A stretch of 64,000 nt of DNA from Lachnospiraceae bacterium (GTDB taxonomy: Bacteria > Bacillota > Clostridia > Lachnospirales > Lachnospiraceae). Positions 10,201 through 21,300 of this stretch are shown here, in pieces. The notes below the pieces were generated by a model. The model ran no database searches, was not told where the DNA came from, and saw only the letters and a list, made by a program, of their open reading frames with translations. The translations under genes were made by a program, and so were the position numbers. Where the stretch lies: positions 1 to 64,000 of the forward strand of contig JAFYGB010000042.1 in assembly GCA_017543445.1 (NCBI GenBank). The letters run 5' to 3'. Each line of letters begins with the position of its first letter. Positions within the stretch are counted from its first letter, which is position 1.

Positions 10201-12011
10201 TCGGAAACCAGAAGACCGTCATCGCCTTCGGCCACGAAGCGATCAATATCGAACAGTTCGATACGATGAATGAAGCACTGGAAGAGAGCGCCCGCAAGGC
10301 GGTATTCTATTCATCGATCACGAACCCCGCGACGCGTTTCGTAAACGGCGTTATCTATGCGATCATAGGTATCGTCGGCGCATTCATGGGAATGATGGGA
10401 ACTAACTTCATCACCATCGGTAAGATCACATCTTTCCTTCAGTACTCCAAGCAGTACGCAAAACCGTTCAATGATATCTCCAGCGTTATGGCAGAGTTCC
10501 AGAATGCGCTCGCCAGCGCGGAAAGAGTTTTCGACCTTATGGAGACTCCCGCCGAGCCGCAGGAGACCCGCGATACGTTCGTACTTACTTCGCCGCGTGG
10601 CGAGGTGGAATGGCGCGGTGTGAACTTCGCGTATGAGTCATGGAAGCCTCTGATCACGAATTTCTCCATGAAAGCAGAGCCTGGTCAGCGTGTAGCGATC
10701 GTCGGCCCGACCGGTTGTGGTAAGACAACGCTTATCAATCTGTTGATGCGTTTCTACGATCCGCAGTCCGGAACCATCGAGGTGGATAACCGTGACATTT
10801 CAAGTATGACGAAGTCCAGCCTGCGAGGCAACTTCGGCATGGTGCTTCAGGATACCTGGATCCGCAGTGGAACCATCCTGGAGAATATCGCAATGGGTAA
10901 GCCCGGCGCGACGGAAGAGCAGATCATGGATGCAGCGAAGGCTGTGCATGCACATAGCTTCATTCGCCGTATGCCGCAGGGATATCGTACGCAGGTATCC
11001 GAGGGCGGCGCCAACCTGTCACAAGGTCAGCGTCAGTTGATCTGTATTGCTCGTGTAATGTTGAAACACCCGCCGATGCTCATTTTGGATGAGGCTACGT
11101 CCTCCATCGATACACGTACTGAGGCGAAGATCCAAGAGGCATTTGATAAGTTGATGAAGGGACGCACCAGTTTCGTGGTTGCTCACCGTTTGTCGACGAT
11201 CCGCAATGCAGACCGGATCATCGTTATGAAGAACGGAAATGTTGTGGAGCAGGGTACACATGAGGAGCTGCTCGAGAAGGGCGGTTTCTATTCCGAGATG
11301 TTTAACGCACAGTATGGTGCGCAGATCCAGCTCGCTAAGGAAACAGCAGTGAAGGTTGCGGCAGAAAAGGCGGAGCGTCAGCAGCGCGAAGCTTTGGAGA
11401 AGGCAGCCCGTGAGGCACAGTTGGCAGCAGAAGCAGCTCAGCGTGAAGCGGCAGAACGTGCGGCGGCAGAGCGTGCAGAGCAGGAGGCAGCAGAGCGTGC
11501 AGCTGCGGAAGCGGCACAGCGTGCGGCTGAGGAAGCTCAGGCGGCAGCAGCATCCGTAGAACAGGAAGTTGCGGAAAGCGCAGCAGCGGCGGCGAAAGTG
11601 AGCGCAGAACAGGAAGCATCACAGCGTGCGACAGCCGACGAGATCGAAAAAGAGGCTGCAGATCGTGCAGCGGCAGATGCTTTGCAGCAGCTGGCAGAAG
11701 CAGCGGCTCGTGAGGCGGAGCGCCAGTCAGCGTATGATGCAGAGCGCGCAGCAGCAACGAGACGTGAATCTGAAGAAGTAGACCTGAACCGACTGGCTGC
11801 GGAAGCAGCAGCAGCGGCTTTGGCTCAGCTGAATGCGACTACGAAGCCTCTCTCCGACGATGACTACTATGGAGATTCCATGGGCGGTCCGATCCGCGAT
11901 GATGACGACGACTCGATGGGTGGTCCGATCCACGATGACGATGATGACTCGATGGGCGGTCCGATCCACGATGACGATGATGACTCGATGGGCGGCCCGA
12001 TCCACGAATAA
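7233..12011 (+). CDS. ABC exporter subunit fused to a long acidic/coiled-coil N-terminal extension and a repetitive C-terminal tail
   Basis: 1592 residues, more than twice the ~600 usual for this family. Residues 1-~790 are hydrophilic: Ala/Glu/Gln-rich helical stretches, a Pro/Gln stretch, an almost purely Glu/Asp/Tyr tract (about 345-446) and further coiled coil. The exporter proper starts at FRKLMKYSA (about 790), with a six-helix membrane domain. The ATPase has Walker A GPTGCGKTT (about 1159), signature LSQGQ, Walker B ILDEATSSID with the catalytic Glu, and switch His in VAHRLST. A further ~220-residue Ala/Glu coiled coil ends in four DSMGGPI(H/R)DDDD repeats. It supplies the active ATPase site for the partner encoded just upstream. 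The extensions should lie in the cytoplasm; their role is unknown. Confidence 0.92.
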   Translation: MKKKNDTTNFSDLTPQDEQINTENSSWKPHMKVKSSKDQAVDWQRELLAKMYPTKQSAEEASPSQVESEVQAPLRTEENPYALEIAGRRPAQDEPVRNAYSNAYTDTTPEDIETGGEAYSRLAKPKTEKEAVVGGAKRSYRKMAGASDGPKMRKLGQDYSSGDGDDARLDTESMREQAPVADEKPKVLDALDRLFGDEVPQMSEEEMERIAAEQAIAARKAAQHAQEEAARAQAEAEAAASRAHEAAEAAQEKVRQEQAHQEAQQAAQAKPKKTKKQAKQAPEPQQAQPQPQVQQPQEPAPSSPVQSRRRKRNLLMDEEDVNNVWNMSGFFGVDAQKSAPAPQEEVHEEPVEEEYEEEYDETEEYEETPEGFEGEEYTEESEEYEDEEYDEEPDEEPEMDDEEYDEESEDEEYEEESDEEDEEYEEYEEYDEEDETDEEPYDSSYETASKAEQPTPEPVKKERDSVRAQRARVRAATAGMDADEVHDQMKEMVEAAALAAEEARAAQAEAEEEVSRIAAALQVAKAKADAAEEKAKNSTGSASTAGSRPGAPAQPANDAEAAAQRRKRLMDFSNDEILQGGAGSRSFHLPASMMRGAGPSKTAPVDDKKAAQQAREKANQLQEELRKAETVLAERERAVEDAKAVLTATEEMAENADVEAYIAQGKILYQEVDNKTATGEPDKLAENTVSREESSSQASLSARSAARAREEAPKQNKLRKEDIFVGGQMSSYEAALDAKRRKQRGTAVSPTATTVVPPSPAQLKNIPDMETPAESPIPTAKIPSVKNKTFRKLMKYSAAQVPYITFSMIMTFVCVVAQLFAVMTVGTMIDNIREFGSVSGSDGHNQIILLLAAIVVAAVTQFASEAANNHVTYHIIRNIRTKAFNHLQSVPIRFLDSKKHGELINTVMTDVEQISDGLLMGFSQFFSGIVMIVCTILFMLYINWMLAIVVALLTPLSILVAREIATRTHKMFSTQSQERADLSAFIEEMVGNQKTVIAFGHEAINIEQFDTMNEALEESARKAVFYSSITNPATRFVNGVIYAIIGIVGAFMGMMGTNFITIGKITSFLQYSKQYAKPFNDISSVMAEFQNALASAERVFDLMETPAEPQETRDTFVLTSPRGEVEWRGVNFAYESWKPLITNFSMKAEPGQRVAIVGPTGCGKTTLINLLMRFYDPQSGTIEVDNRDISSMTKSSLRGNFGMVLQDTWIRSGTILENIAMGKPGATEEQIMDAAKAVHAHSFIRRMPQGYRTQVSEGGANLSQGQRQLICIARVMLKHPPMLILDEATSSIDTRTEAKIQEAFDKLMKGRTSFVVAHRLSTIRNADRIIVMKNGNVVEQGTHEELLEKGGFYSEMFNAQYGAQIQLAKETAVKVAAEKAERQQREALEKAAREAQLAAEAAQREAAERAAAERAEQEAAERAAAEAAQRAAEEAQAAAASVEQEVAESAAAAAKVSAEQEASQRATADEIEKEAADRAAADALQQLAEAAAREAERQSAYDAERAAATRRESEEVDLNRLAAEAAAAALAQLNATTKPLSDDDYYGDSMGGPIRDDDDDSMGGPIHDDDDDSMGGPIHDDDDDSMGGPIHE
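11875..12008 (+). repeat. 36-base in-frame tandem repeat (12-residue units)
   Basis: Nearly four copies of a unit encoding DSMGGPIHDDDD close the ABC gene. The DNA copies are almost identical, with only scattered third-position changes, so the array is recent or kept homogeneous by slippage or recombination. Confidence 0.9.
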
Positions 12012-12050
12012 TTGAAACAAATCAAACATTTTCAGAATAATGATAACAAC

Positions 12051-12087
12051 GCGAGCCCGGTGATAACCGGGCTCGCAGTCTTATTTT
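12051..12087 (+). terminator. Terminator after the ABC exporter operon
   Basis: GCGAGCCCGG (12051-12060), loop TGATAA, CCGGGCTCGC (12067-12076), then AGTCTTATTTT. Confidence 0.88.
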
Positions 12088-12210
12088 GTGGAAAAGGCAT
12101 GGCGATACATGCGATTTTATTGCAAAAAGCAAAGGGATCATAAACATATTGATTGAATTACGAAAAAAGTTTCGAAAATCGGATAAAATACAAAAAAACG
12201 ACAAATACCC

Positions 12211-12240
12211 TTGATTTTCAATGGTAAAATGCACTATAAT
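12211..12240 (+). promoter_or_regulatory. Promoter of the giant surface protein
   Basis: TTGATT (12211-12216), an 18-base spacer and TATAAT (12235-12240). The ~130-base leader to the ATG at 12373 matches no riboswitch I recognise. The 361 bases between the two genes otherwise hold only the upstream terminator. Confidence 0.65.
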
Positions 12241-12372
12241 GATAGAATACGATGTAATTATATTGGGGACATCGTGCCTGTGTAAAGATGGGAGATCACA
12301 TAGAGCGTGGAGGGGTTTACTTTGGCGCCGATTAAGAGTCACCTGTGCACCGAAAACAAAGGAGGTTTTTTC

Positions 12373-15300
12373 ATGAACAAACGTAACTGGAAACGAGTTT
12401 TGGCTGTGTTTATGTCGGTCGTTATGATCGTGACCGGCATCAAGCTCACGAACCGTACGACGCATGCGGATCCGTATACCACCGGACATAACGCAGGGGA
12501 TACGCATGATTACATTGAGCAGTCGTACTATGAACTGGATGAGTACAACGAGAACGATATTCTCGGTGCGGCCCAGAGATTCTTGCTGTTTGGTCGCGAG
12601 AGTGTTGCGGTCGGAGTGCATACGAACGGTAATCTCGCTTCTCCGATATTGATTACCAAAAACAACGGTACATTTACCGTGAATGGTATGCCGAATCAGA
12701 CGGTTCCGAATGGGAATTATCGGCTGATCAACTATTTTGGGGAACTGCAAACCGAGAACTCCGGAAGTCTGGGCCTGCATGGCGACGGATATCTGTTGAT
12801 TATCGGCCAGAGTGGGGATTATGTAACTGCGCCTCCGAGGAAGATCAACGGGAAGGAAGTCCAGGGTAACTGGAATGCTATTCTGTACGCGAATCCTAAT
12901 AAGGAGTTCCTGGACTTTGATAAGGAGTTTGCGCATCTGGAGCGTTTGTCACAGGCTCTTTCCAGTTTCACGGGGGATCATTCCAAGACGGTTTCCGACA
13001 TACATGAAGGTCAGGCGGCCGGATCCGGTCAGAACCATATTGTCGTAGCGGAAGACGGAGTAACTGTTCTTTCTTTGACTGGGGCTGAACTGGCTTCGAT
13101 CGGTAAGGATATGCTGATCGATCGGGTTCAGTCTGATGGTACAATGACATTTGAGTCTAAGGAATATAAGCTAGCTTCGAGCTCTCAGGTCATGATCATC
13201 AATGTCGATCTTAGCGGCTATTCTTCCTATGACTTTGATCATGAAGTGAAGTACTGTTTTACAGATGGCACTGTAGTGGAAAACAATGAGACCACGATCT
13301 TCAACGGAAACAATATTCTGTGGAATTTCTATGACTCTTCATCGGCCGATGGCTTATATCATGGTACGCTTTCGTTCGTAGATAATCATGTGGTTGGAAC
13401 CATTTTGGCACCGGCAGCGACCGTCAGAGCTCACGCGGTAAATGGTACCGTGATCGGTAAGAATGTAGAGTCCTATGGTGCCGAAGTACACCGCTCGGAC
13501 TTCCGTCCCACTTCGATCCCGGGCCTGAAGATGTATAAGATCACATACGATCCGAATGCATCGGATGCTACGCTGGGTACGAATGATACGGCGGTAACGG
13601 ACAGTACCGTTTATGAATACAACGAACTTGCTACGATCCTGAATAACAATGATCAGACTACGCCCGGCAACTGGCGCAGAGATGGATATAGTTTTGTCGG
13701 CTGGTCGGAAGATCCTTCCGCAACCACGCCTTCTTATGTTGCCGGCGAAACCATTAAGATGAATACCGACAAGACGCTCTATGCGATCTGGGAGCCGGTT
13801 TATACAGTAACCTATCATGAGAATTTGGCTTCTGCCAGCGCTGCCCCTGTGGACTCTCTGAACCCGTATGAGAGCGGAGAAACGGTGACGGTTCTGGGTC
13901 AGGGCACCATGGCAGCGGAAGGTTACACCTTCCATGGATGGAATACCAACCAGGAAGCTGCTTCGAACGGATCCGTGCAGTATACGGAAGGTAATACATT
14001 TTCAATTACACAGAACACGGACCTGTATGCGGTGTGGGCAGAGATCCCAAAGTATACGGTGACCTATGATTCGAACCTTGCGACGGCGACCGGAGGCCAG
14101 ACGGACACTAACAGCCCGTACTATGCCGGAAGCACGGTAACGGTCCTTGATAAAGGCACCATGGCTGCGGAAGGTTACACCTTCTTGGGCTGGAATACCG
14201 ACCAGACCGCTGCAACGAACGGAACGGTACAGTATGCGCCGGGCGCGACATTTACCATTAACAATAACACCACATTGTACGCTGTATGGCAGGAGATCCC
14301 GAAGTACAATGTGACCTACAATAAAAATCTCGATGCGGCTACCGGCACAGTGACGGATACGAGCAGTCCGTACTATACCGGAACGCAGGTAACCGTTATG
14401 CCCAATGATCCCGATGCCGGTTTCAAGGCGGATGGTTATAAGTTCCTGGGCTGGAGCCTGAATCAGAACGCAACCGAGCCGGACTCGAATTGGGCGGCGG
14501 GTACCACTTTCACGATCACAGGTGATATTGTATTCTACGCTGTATGGGTACCGGTCTACAACGTGACCTATGTTAAGAACCTGGATGCGGCGACCGGTGA
14601 TGTCCCTGCGGATACACTTAACCCGTATGACAGCGGAAGCACAGTAACGGTCCTGAGTCAGGGCGGCTTGACTGCTACCAATTACATCTTCAAGGGATGG
14701 AACACCGATCAGACTGCGGCGTCGAATGGAACGGTACAGTACGCAGCCGGCGATTCATTCACCATCACGGCGGACACTAACCTGTACGGAGTATGGGAGC
14801 CGAAGGTTACTGTAACTTATCACGAGAATATTAACCTTGACAGTGGAAGTGCGCCCGTGGATTCACAGAGCCCTTACGAGAACGGAGACACAGTAACCGT
14901 TCTGGGTCAGGGTAGCATGGTCCCTTCGGGTAATTATGTCTTTAAGGGATGGAATACCAATCAGACCGCGGCGACGAACGGAACCGTGCAGTACGCAGCC
15001 GGTGCTAAATTCATTATTACAGAGAACACGGATCTGTATGGTGTTTGGGAACAGGTTTACACGGTAACCTATGATAAGAACCTTACGGCAGCGACCGGAG
15101 AGCAGACGGATCCGCAGAGCCCGTATACAGGGGAGAGCAACGTAACGGTTCTCGATCAGGGATCCATGGCGGCAACGGGTTACGTCTTTAAGGGCTGGAA
15201 TACCGATCAGGATGCTGCGACGAACGGAACGGTACAATATAATGCCGGTGATACATTTGCCATCACGGGTGATGTAACCCTGTATGCAGTCTGGAAACCG

Positions 15301-18300
15301 ACCGTAACGGTGACCTACCATGCGAATATCCAGCTTGAGAGCGGAAGTGCGCCCGTGGATTCCGATAGCCCGTATGAGAAGGATTCTACGGTGACGATCC
15401 TGGGCCAGGGTAACATGGTGCCCGACGGCAATTACGTCTTCAAGGGTTGGAACACGGATGCTACTCAGGCGTCGAACGGAGTTGTGGAGTATTCAGCCGG
15501 TGCTACATTCGGCATTACCTCCGATACGGATCTGTACGGAGTATGGGTGCCGCAGTACACCGTGACCTATCATAAAACCTTAGAAGCAGCGACTGGTTCA
15601 CAGACGGATGATGATAGCCCGTATGACGGTGGAAGCACGGTAACGGTTCTCGATCAGGGAAGCATGAAGGCAGAGGGCTACACCTTTAAGGGATGGAACA
15701 CCGATCAGACCGCGGCGACGAATGGAACGGTACAGTACAATGCGGGAGCCACATTTACCATTAACCAGAACACTGTTTTGTATGCAGTATGGGAACCCAA
15801 GGTAAAGGTGACCTACCACGAGAATATCACGCTGACTAAGGGAAGCGTACCTGTGGATGCGAATAGCCCGTATGAGGTCAGCGAGGAAGTAACCGTTCTG
15901 GATGAAGGCACCATGGTAGTCAGAGGATATACCTTCCTCGGCTGGAACACCAGTCAAACGGATGCATCGAGTGGAATAGTACAGTATGGTGCTGGCGATA
16001 CATTTGATATTACAGAAGACACAAACCTGTACGCGGTTTGGCAGGAACAGCCCAAATATACCGTAACATATGATAAGAACCTTACGGTAGCAACCGGAGA
16101 ACAGACGGATACAAACAGCCCGTATTATGTAAACGAGCTTGTAACGGTCCTGGGTCAGGGCGAAATAGAAGCAGAGGGCTACACCTTTAAGGGCTGGAAC
16201 ACGGATGCGGATGCAGCAACTGCCGGAACGGTAGAGTATATAGCGGGTGCTACATTTACCATTGACGATGACACTATTTTGTACGCAGTATGGGAAGAGA
16301 TCCCGCAGTACAGTGTGACTTACAACAAGAACCTGGATGCAGCGACTGGAGAGTTGACGGATTCGAAGAGCCCGTACTATAGAGATACGGAAGTTACGGT
16401 TCTTAGCAATACCGGCTTTACCGCTGTTGGTTACAAGTTCTTAGGCTGGAGTCAGGACGAGAACGCGACCACACCGGATGAGAACTACGATCCGGGCGAC
16501 AAGTTCACGATCACCGCTAATACCGTATTCTATGCAGTATGGGAACCGGTGTATACGGTGACCTACGATAAGAATCTGGAAGCAGCTACCGGTTCTCAGA
16601 CCGATAAGCAGGGACCGTATACGAGCGGAAGCGAAGTAACGGTTCTGGATCAGGGCGACATGGCAGCGGAAGGCTACACCTTCGAAGGTTGGAATACCGA
16701 TAAGGATTCGGCGACCGCGGGAACGGTAGAGTATACCGCGAACGATACCTTTACCATTTCCGGAAATACCACCTTGTATGCAGTATGGAAATTGATCCCG
16801 ACGTACAAAGTGGTCTACGAAAAGAATCTGGAAGCAGCGACCGGAACACTGACGGATGCGAATAGCCCGTACTATAGCGGAACGGAAGTTACCGTTCTCA
16901 GCAATACCGGCTTTACTGCTGTGGATTATAAGTTCCTGGGCTGGAGTAAAGACCAGAACGCGACTTCACCGGATGAAAACTACGATCCGGGCGACAAGTT
17001 CACGATCACCGAGGATACGATTTTCTATGCAGTATGGCAGCCGTTATACAGAGTGACCTACGATAAGAACCTGGAAGCAGCTACTGGTTCCCAGACCGAT
17101 AAGCAGGGACCGTACACGAGCGGAAACGAAGTAACGGTTCTGGATCAGGGAACCATGGCAGCGGAAGGTTACGCTTTCAAGGGTTGGAATACGGTTGCTG
17201 CAGCTGCGACCGCCGGAACGGTGGAGTACGCAGCAGGCGATACATTTACCATTACGCAGGACACCACCCTGTACGCAGTATGGAAGGCGATCCCGAAGTA
17301 TACGGTGGCTTACGATAAGAACCTCACAGCAGCGACCGGATCTCAGACGGATGCGAACAGCCCGTACCTGAGTGGTAGCGAAGTAACCGTTCTCGACCAG
17401 GGAACGATCGCGGCTACCGACTACATCTTCAAGGGTTGGAACACCAATCAGACGGCGGCAAACGCGGGAACAGTACAGTACAAAGCAAACGATACATTTA
17501 CCATTTCGCAGAACACGACGCTCTATGCGGTATGGGAGCCGAAAGTAAAGGTGACCTATCACCCGAATATTGAGCTCACCAGCGGCTCTGCTCCTGTGGA
17601 CTCACTGAGCCCGTACGTGAGCGGTAGCACAGTGACCGTGCTCGGCAAAAATAATATGATTGTTTCCGGCTTCGAATTCTTCGGCTGGAACACCGACCAG
17701 GCGGCAGCTTATAACGGAGCTGTAGAGTATGCAGAAGGCGACACATTTACCATTACGCAGGACACCACATTGTACGGCGTATGGGGCACGGCGCCGAAGT
17801 ACACAGTAACTTACGATGCGAACCTCGCAACGGCGACTGGCGCACAGACGGATGCGAAAAGCCCGTACCTGAAGGACAGCACAGTAACGGTTCTCAACCA
17901 GGGAACCATGGCGGCTGAAGGTTATGCGTTCAAGGGTTGGAATACCGATGCGAAGGCAGCAACAGCCGGAACGGTACAGTACAAGGCAGACGATACATTT
18001 ACTATTTCGCAGAACACCACACTGTACGCAGTTTGGGAAGCATTGCCCAAGTACACGGTAACGTATGACAAGACCCTTACGGAAGCGACCGGATCTCAGA
18101 CCGACGCAAAGAGCCCGTATTTAACCGGTTCGACCGTAACCGTGCTCGATGAGGGTACGATGAAGGCGGACGGCTATGTATTCAAGGGCTGGAACCTCCA
18201 GAAGGAACTGGCACTGGCCGGAACTGTGGATGCAAGTTATGCTCCGGGTCAGACCTTTACGATCACTTCGGACGTAACACTTTACGCAGTATGGGTGCCG

Positions 18301-21300
18301 TTGTACACGGTTACCTACGATAAGAACCTCGATGCGGCGAGCGCGGCTCCGACCGACGCGAACAGCCCGTACGAAGATGGCTCGACCGTAACCGTACTCG
18401 ATGAGGGTAAGATGAAGGCAGACGGCTACACCTTCAAGGGTTGGAGCGAGGATAAGGATGCTACCACCGCGGACAGCGATTATGATCCGGGCGAAGAGTT
18501 CGTGATCGGGGGCGATGTAGTCCTTTATGCAGTATGGGAGAAGATCCCGACCTATACGGTAACGTATGATAAGAACCTTGCGGTAGCGACCGGATCCCAG
18601 ACGGATGCGAATAGCCCGTACAAGACCGGTTCGACCGTAACCGTACTCGATGAGGGTACGATGGAAGCAGCCGGCTACGTATTCCAGGGTTGGAGCACAA
18701 ATAAGGATGCGGCCACCGCGGACAGCAATTATGATCCGGGCGATGAGTTCGTGATCACAAGCGATGTAGTCCTGTACGCAGTATGGGAGAAACTTCCAAC
18801 CTATACAGTAACCTATAATAAGAACCTGGAGATCGCGACCGGATCCCAGACCGACGCAAAGAGCCCGTATGTCACAGGTTCGAGCGTAACCGTACTCGAC
18901 CAGGGTACGATGGAAGCAACCGACTTCAACTTCCTGGGTTGGAGCAAAGATCAGAACGCGACCACCGCGGACAGCAATTACGATCCGGGCGATAGTTTCA
19001 TGATCTTAGACAATGTAGTCCTGTACGCAGTATGGGAGAAGGTTCCGACTTATACGGTAACGTATGATAAGAACCTGGCGGCAGCTACCGGATCCCAGAC
19101 AGATGCGAACTGCCCGTACAAGACCGGTTCGACCGTAACTGTACTCGATGAGGGTACGATGAAGGCGGACGGCTACGTATTCAAGGGCTGGAACACGAAT
19201 CAGGATCAGGCGAAGGCCGGAACCGTGGATGCAAATTATGCACCCGGTCAGACCTTTACGATCACTTCGGACGTAACACTTTACGCAGCATGGACACTGG
19301 TTTACACGGTGACCTATGATAAGAACCTCGATAAGGCGAGCGACGCTCCTGTGGATGCGAACAGCCCTTACGAAAATGGTTCGACCGTAACCGTGCTCGA
19401 TGCGGGTACGATGGAAGCAACCGGCTATACCTTCAAGGGTTGGAGCACCGATAAGGATGCAACCACCGCGGACAGCGATTATGATCCGAACGATACGTTC
19501 GCGATCTCGGACAATGTAGTTCTCTACGCAGTTTGGGAGCAGATCCCGACCTATACGGTAACCTACGATAAGAACCTGACTGCGGCGACCGGATCTCAGA
19601 CCGATGGTAACAGCCCTTACACGATGAACTCGACCGTGACCGTACTCGGAGCGGGTGACATGAAGGCGGACGGCTATGTATTCGTCGGCTGGAGTCGGTA
19701 TGCGAATGAGACCAGCCCGGATGAGAATCTTGCGCCTGGTAAGACGTTTACGATCACACAGGATGAAGTATTTTACGCAGTATGGCTGCCGACCTTTACT
19801 GTAACGTATGTCGCAAATATCGAACTGACAAAGGGAGCGGCACCGACCGATACGAATGAGTATAAAGAAGGTGAGTTTGCGACCGCGAAGACGCAGGGAA
19901 CGATGGAAGCGACCGGCTACACCTTCCTGGGTTGGAGCGAAGATAAGAATGCGACCACAGCGGATTATAACTATGATCCGGATGCGGAATTCCAGGTATT
20001 AAAGGATACGACTCTATACGCAGTCTGGGAGAAGGTTCCGACGTATACAGTAACGTATGTAAAGAACCTTGACGCAGCATCCGCCGCACCGGTGGACAGC
20101 AATAATCCTTACACGACGGGCTCGACAGTAACTATCCTGGACCAGGGAGAGATGAAGGCAGACGGTTATCAGTTCATGGGCTGGAAGCCGGATCTCGGTT
20201 CGACCGGAGCTAATCCGGATTGTGCACCCGGTAAGACGTTTACGATCAACCAGGATGTAACACTTTACGCAGTATGGGTACCTACGCGTACCTTGACCTA
20301 TGACGCGAACGGCGGTGAGAATGCACCGGTCGACAGCAAGAGCCCTTACCTGGATGGCAAGATCGTGACCATTGCGGAACAGGGCAATATGACAAAGGGC
20401 ACAGATGTCTTCAAGGGTTGGAGTAAAGACCCGAACGCGACGGAGGCAGACGATACCTTTATTCCGGGCGGAGATTACCAGCTCACGGAAGATACGACTC
20501 TGTATGCAGTATGGGCTCCGACGTATGAGGCGACCTTCGATCCGAACGGCGGAACCAACAGCCCTGATGCTGAACGGCGGTATGAGGCAGGCGATGTCGT
20601 AACGATCCCGGAGGGAACACCTGAGAAGACGGGTGGACGCTTTGATGGTTGGACATTGGATCCGAACGATCCGGATGCTCCGCTGTATCACGCAGGTGAT
20701 GGCGTCCTTATGACAGAAGGCGGCATTACATTGACTGCAGTTTGGACAGATGTCTATTCGGTAGTATACGATCCGAACGGAGGCGCGAACGAGCCGAAGG
20801 ATGACCAGAAGTACGCGAAGGGTGAGCAGGTCGCTGTTCCGACCGGCACCCCGACGAAGGAGGGCTTCGAGTTTAAGGGCTGGAGCCTCGATCCGACCGA
20901 TCCGGACGCTCCGCTGTATCATGCGGGCGATACCGTGACCATGGAAGGAAAGGACATCACGTTCAGTGCAGTATGGTCGAAGATCAACGACCAGCCGATC
21001 TTGATCTATCATGTAACTTATGACCCTGCCGGCGGTGTTCCGACACCGGCCGACACCACGGAGTATGTGGACGGCGCGACCGTTATCATTACTTCCGATA
21101 TTCCGGTCCGCGATGGTTATACATTCGGCGGCTGGACACTGGATCCTACGGATCCTTCCGCACCGGTTCTGAAGGGTGGAAACACCACGACGATCCCGGG
21201 CAATGACATTACATTTACCGCGATCTGGATTCCGAATTATGTAGTGATCTACGATAAGAACGCGGAGGATGCGACGGGTAGCCAGAAGGATACCAACAAC

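Noticed and set aside
11875-12008. Short tandem repeats considered as a CRISPR array
   Set aside because: Units are contiguous without spacers and encode an in-frame peptide repeat.
12241-12372. Possible riboswitch in the leader of the giant surface protein
   Set aside because: No conserved aptamer (c-di-GMP-I/II or other) could be matched.
13354-21012. Long open frames on the minus strand and other frames opposite the repeat protein
   Set aside because: They recur with the repeat period, lack ribosome sites and are shadows of the repetitive coding strand.
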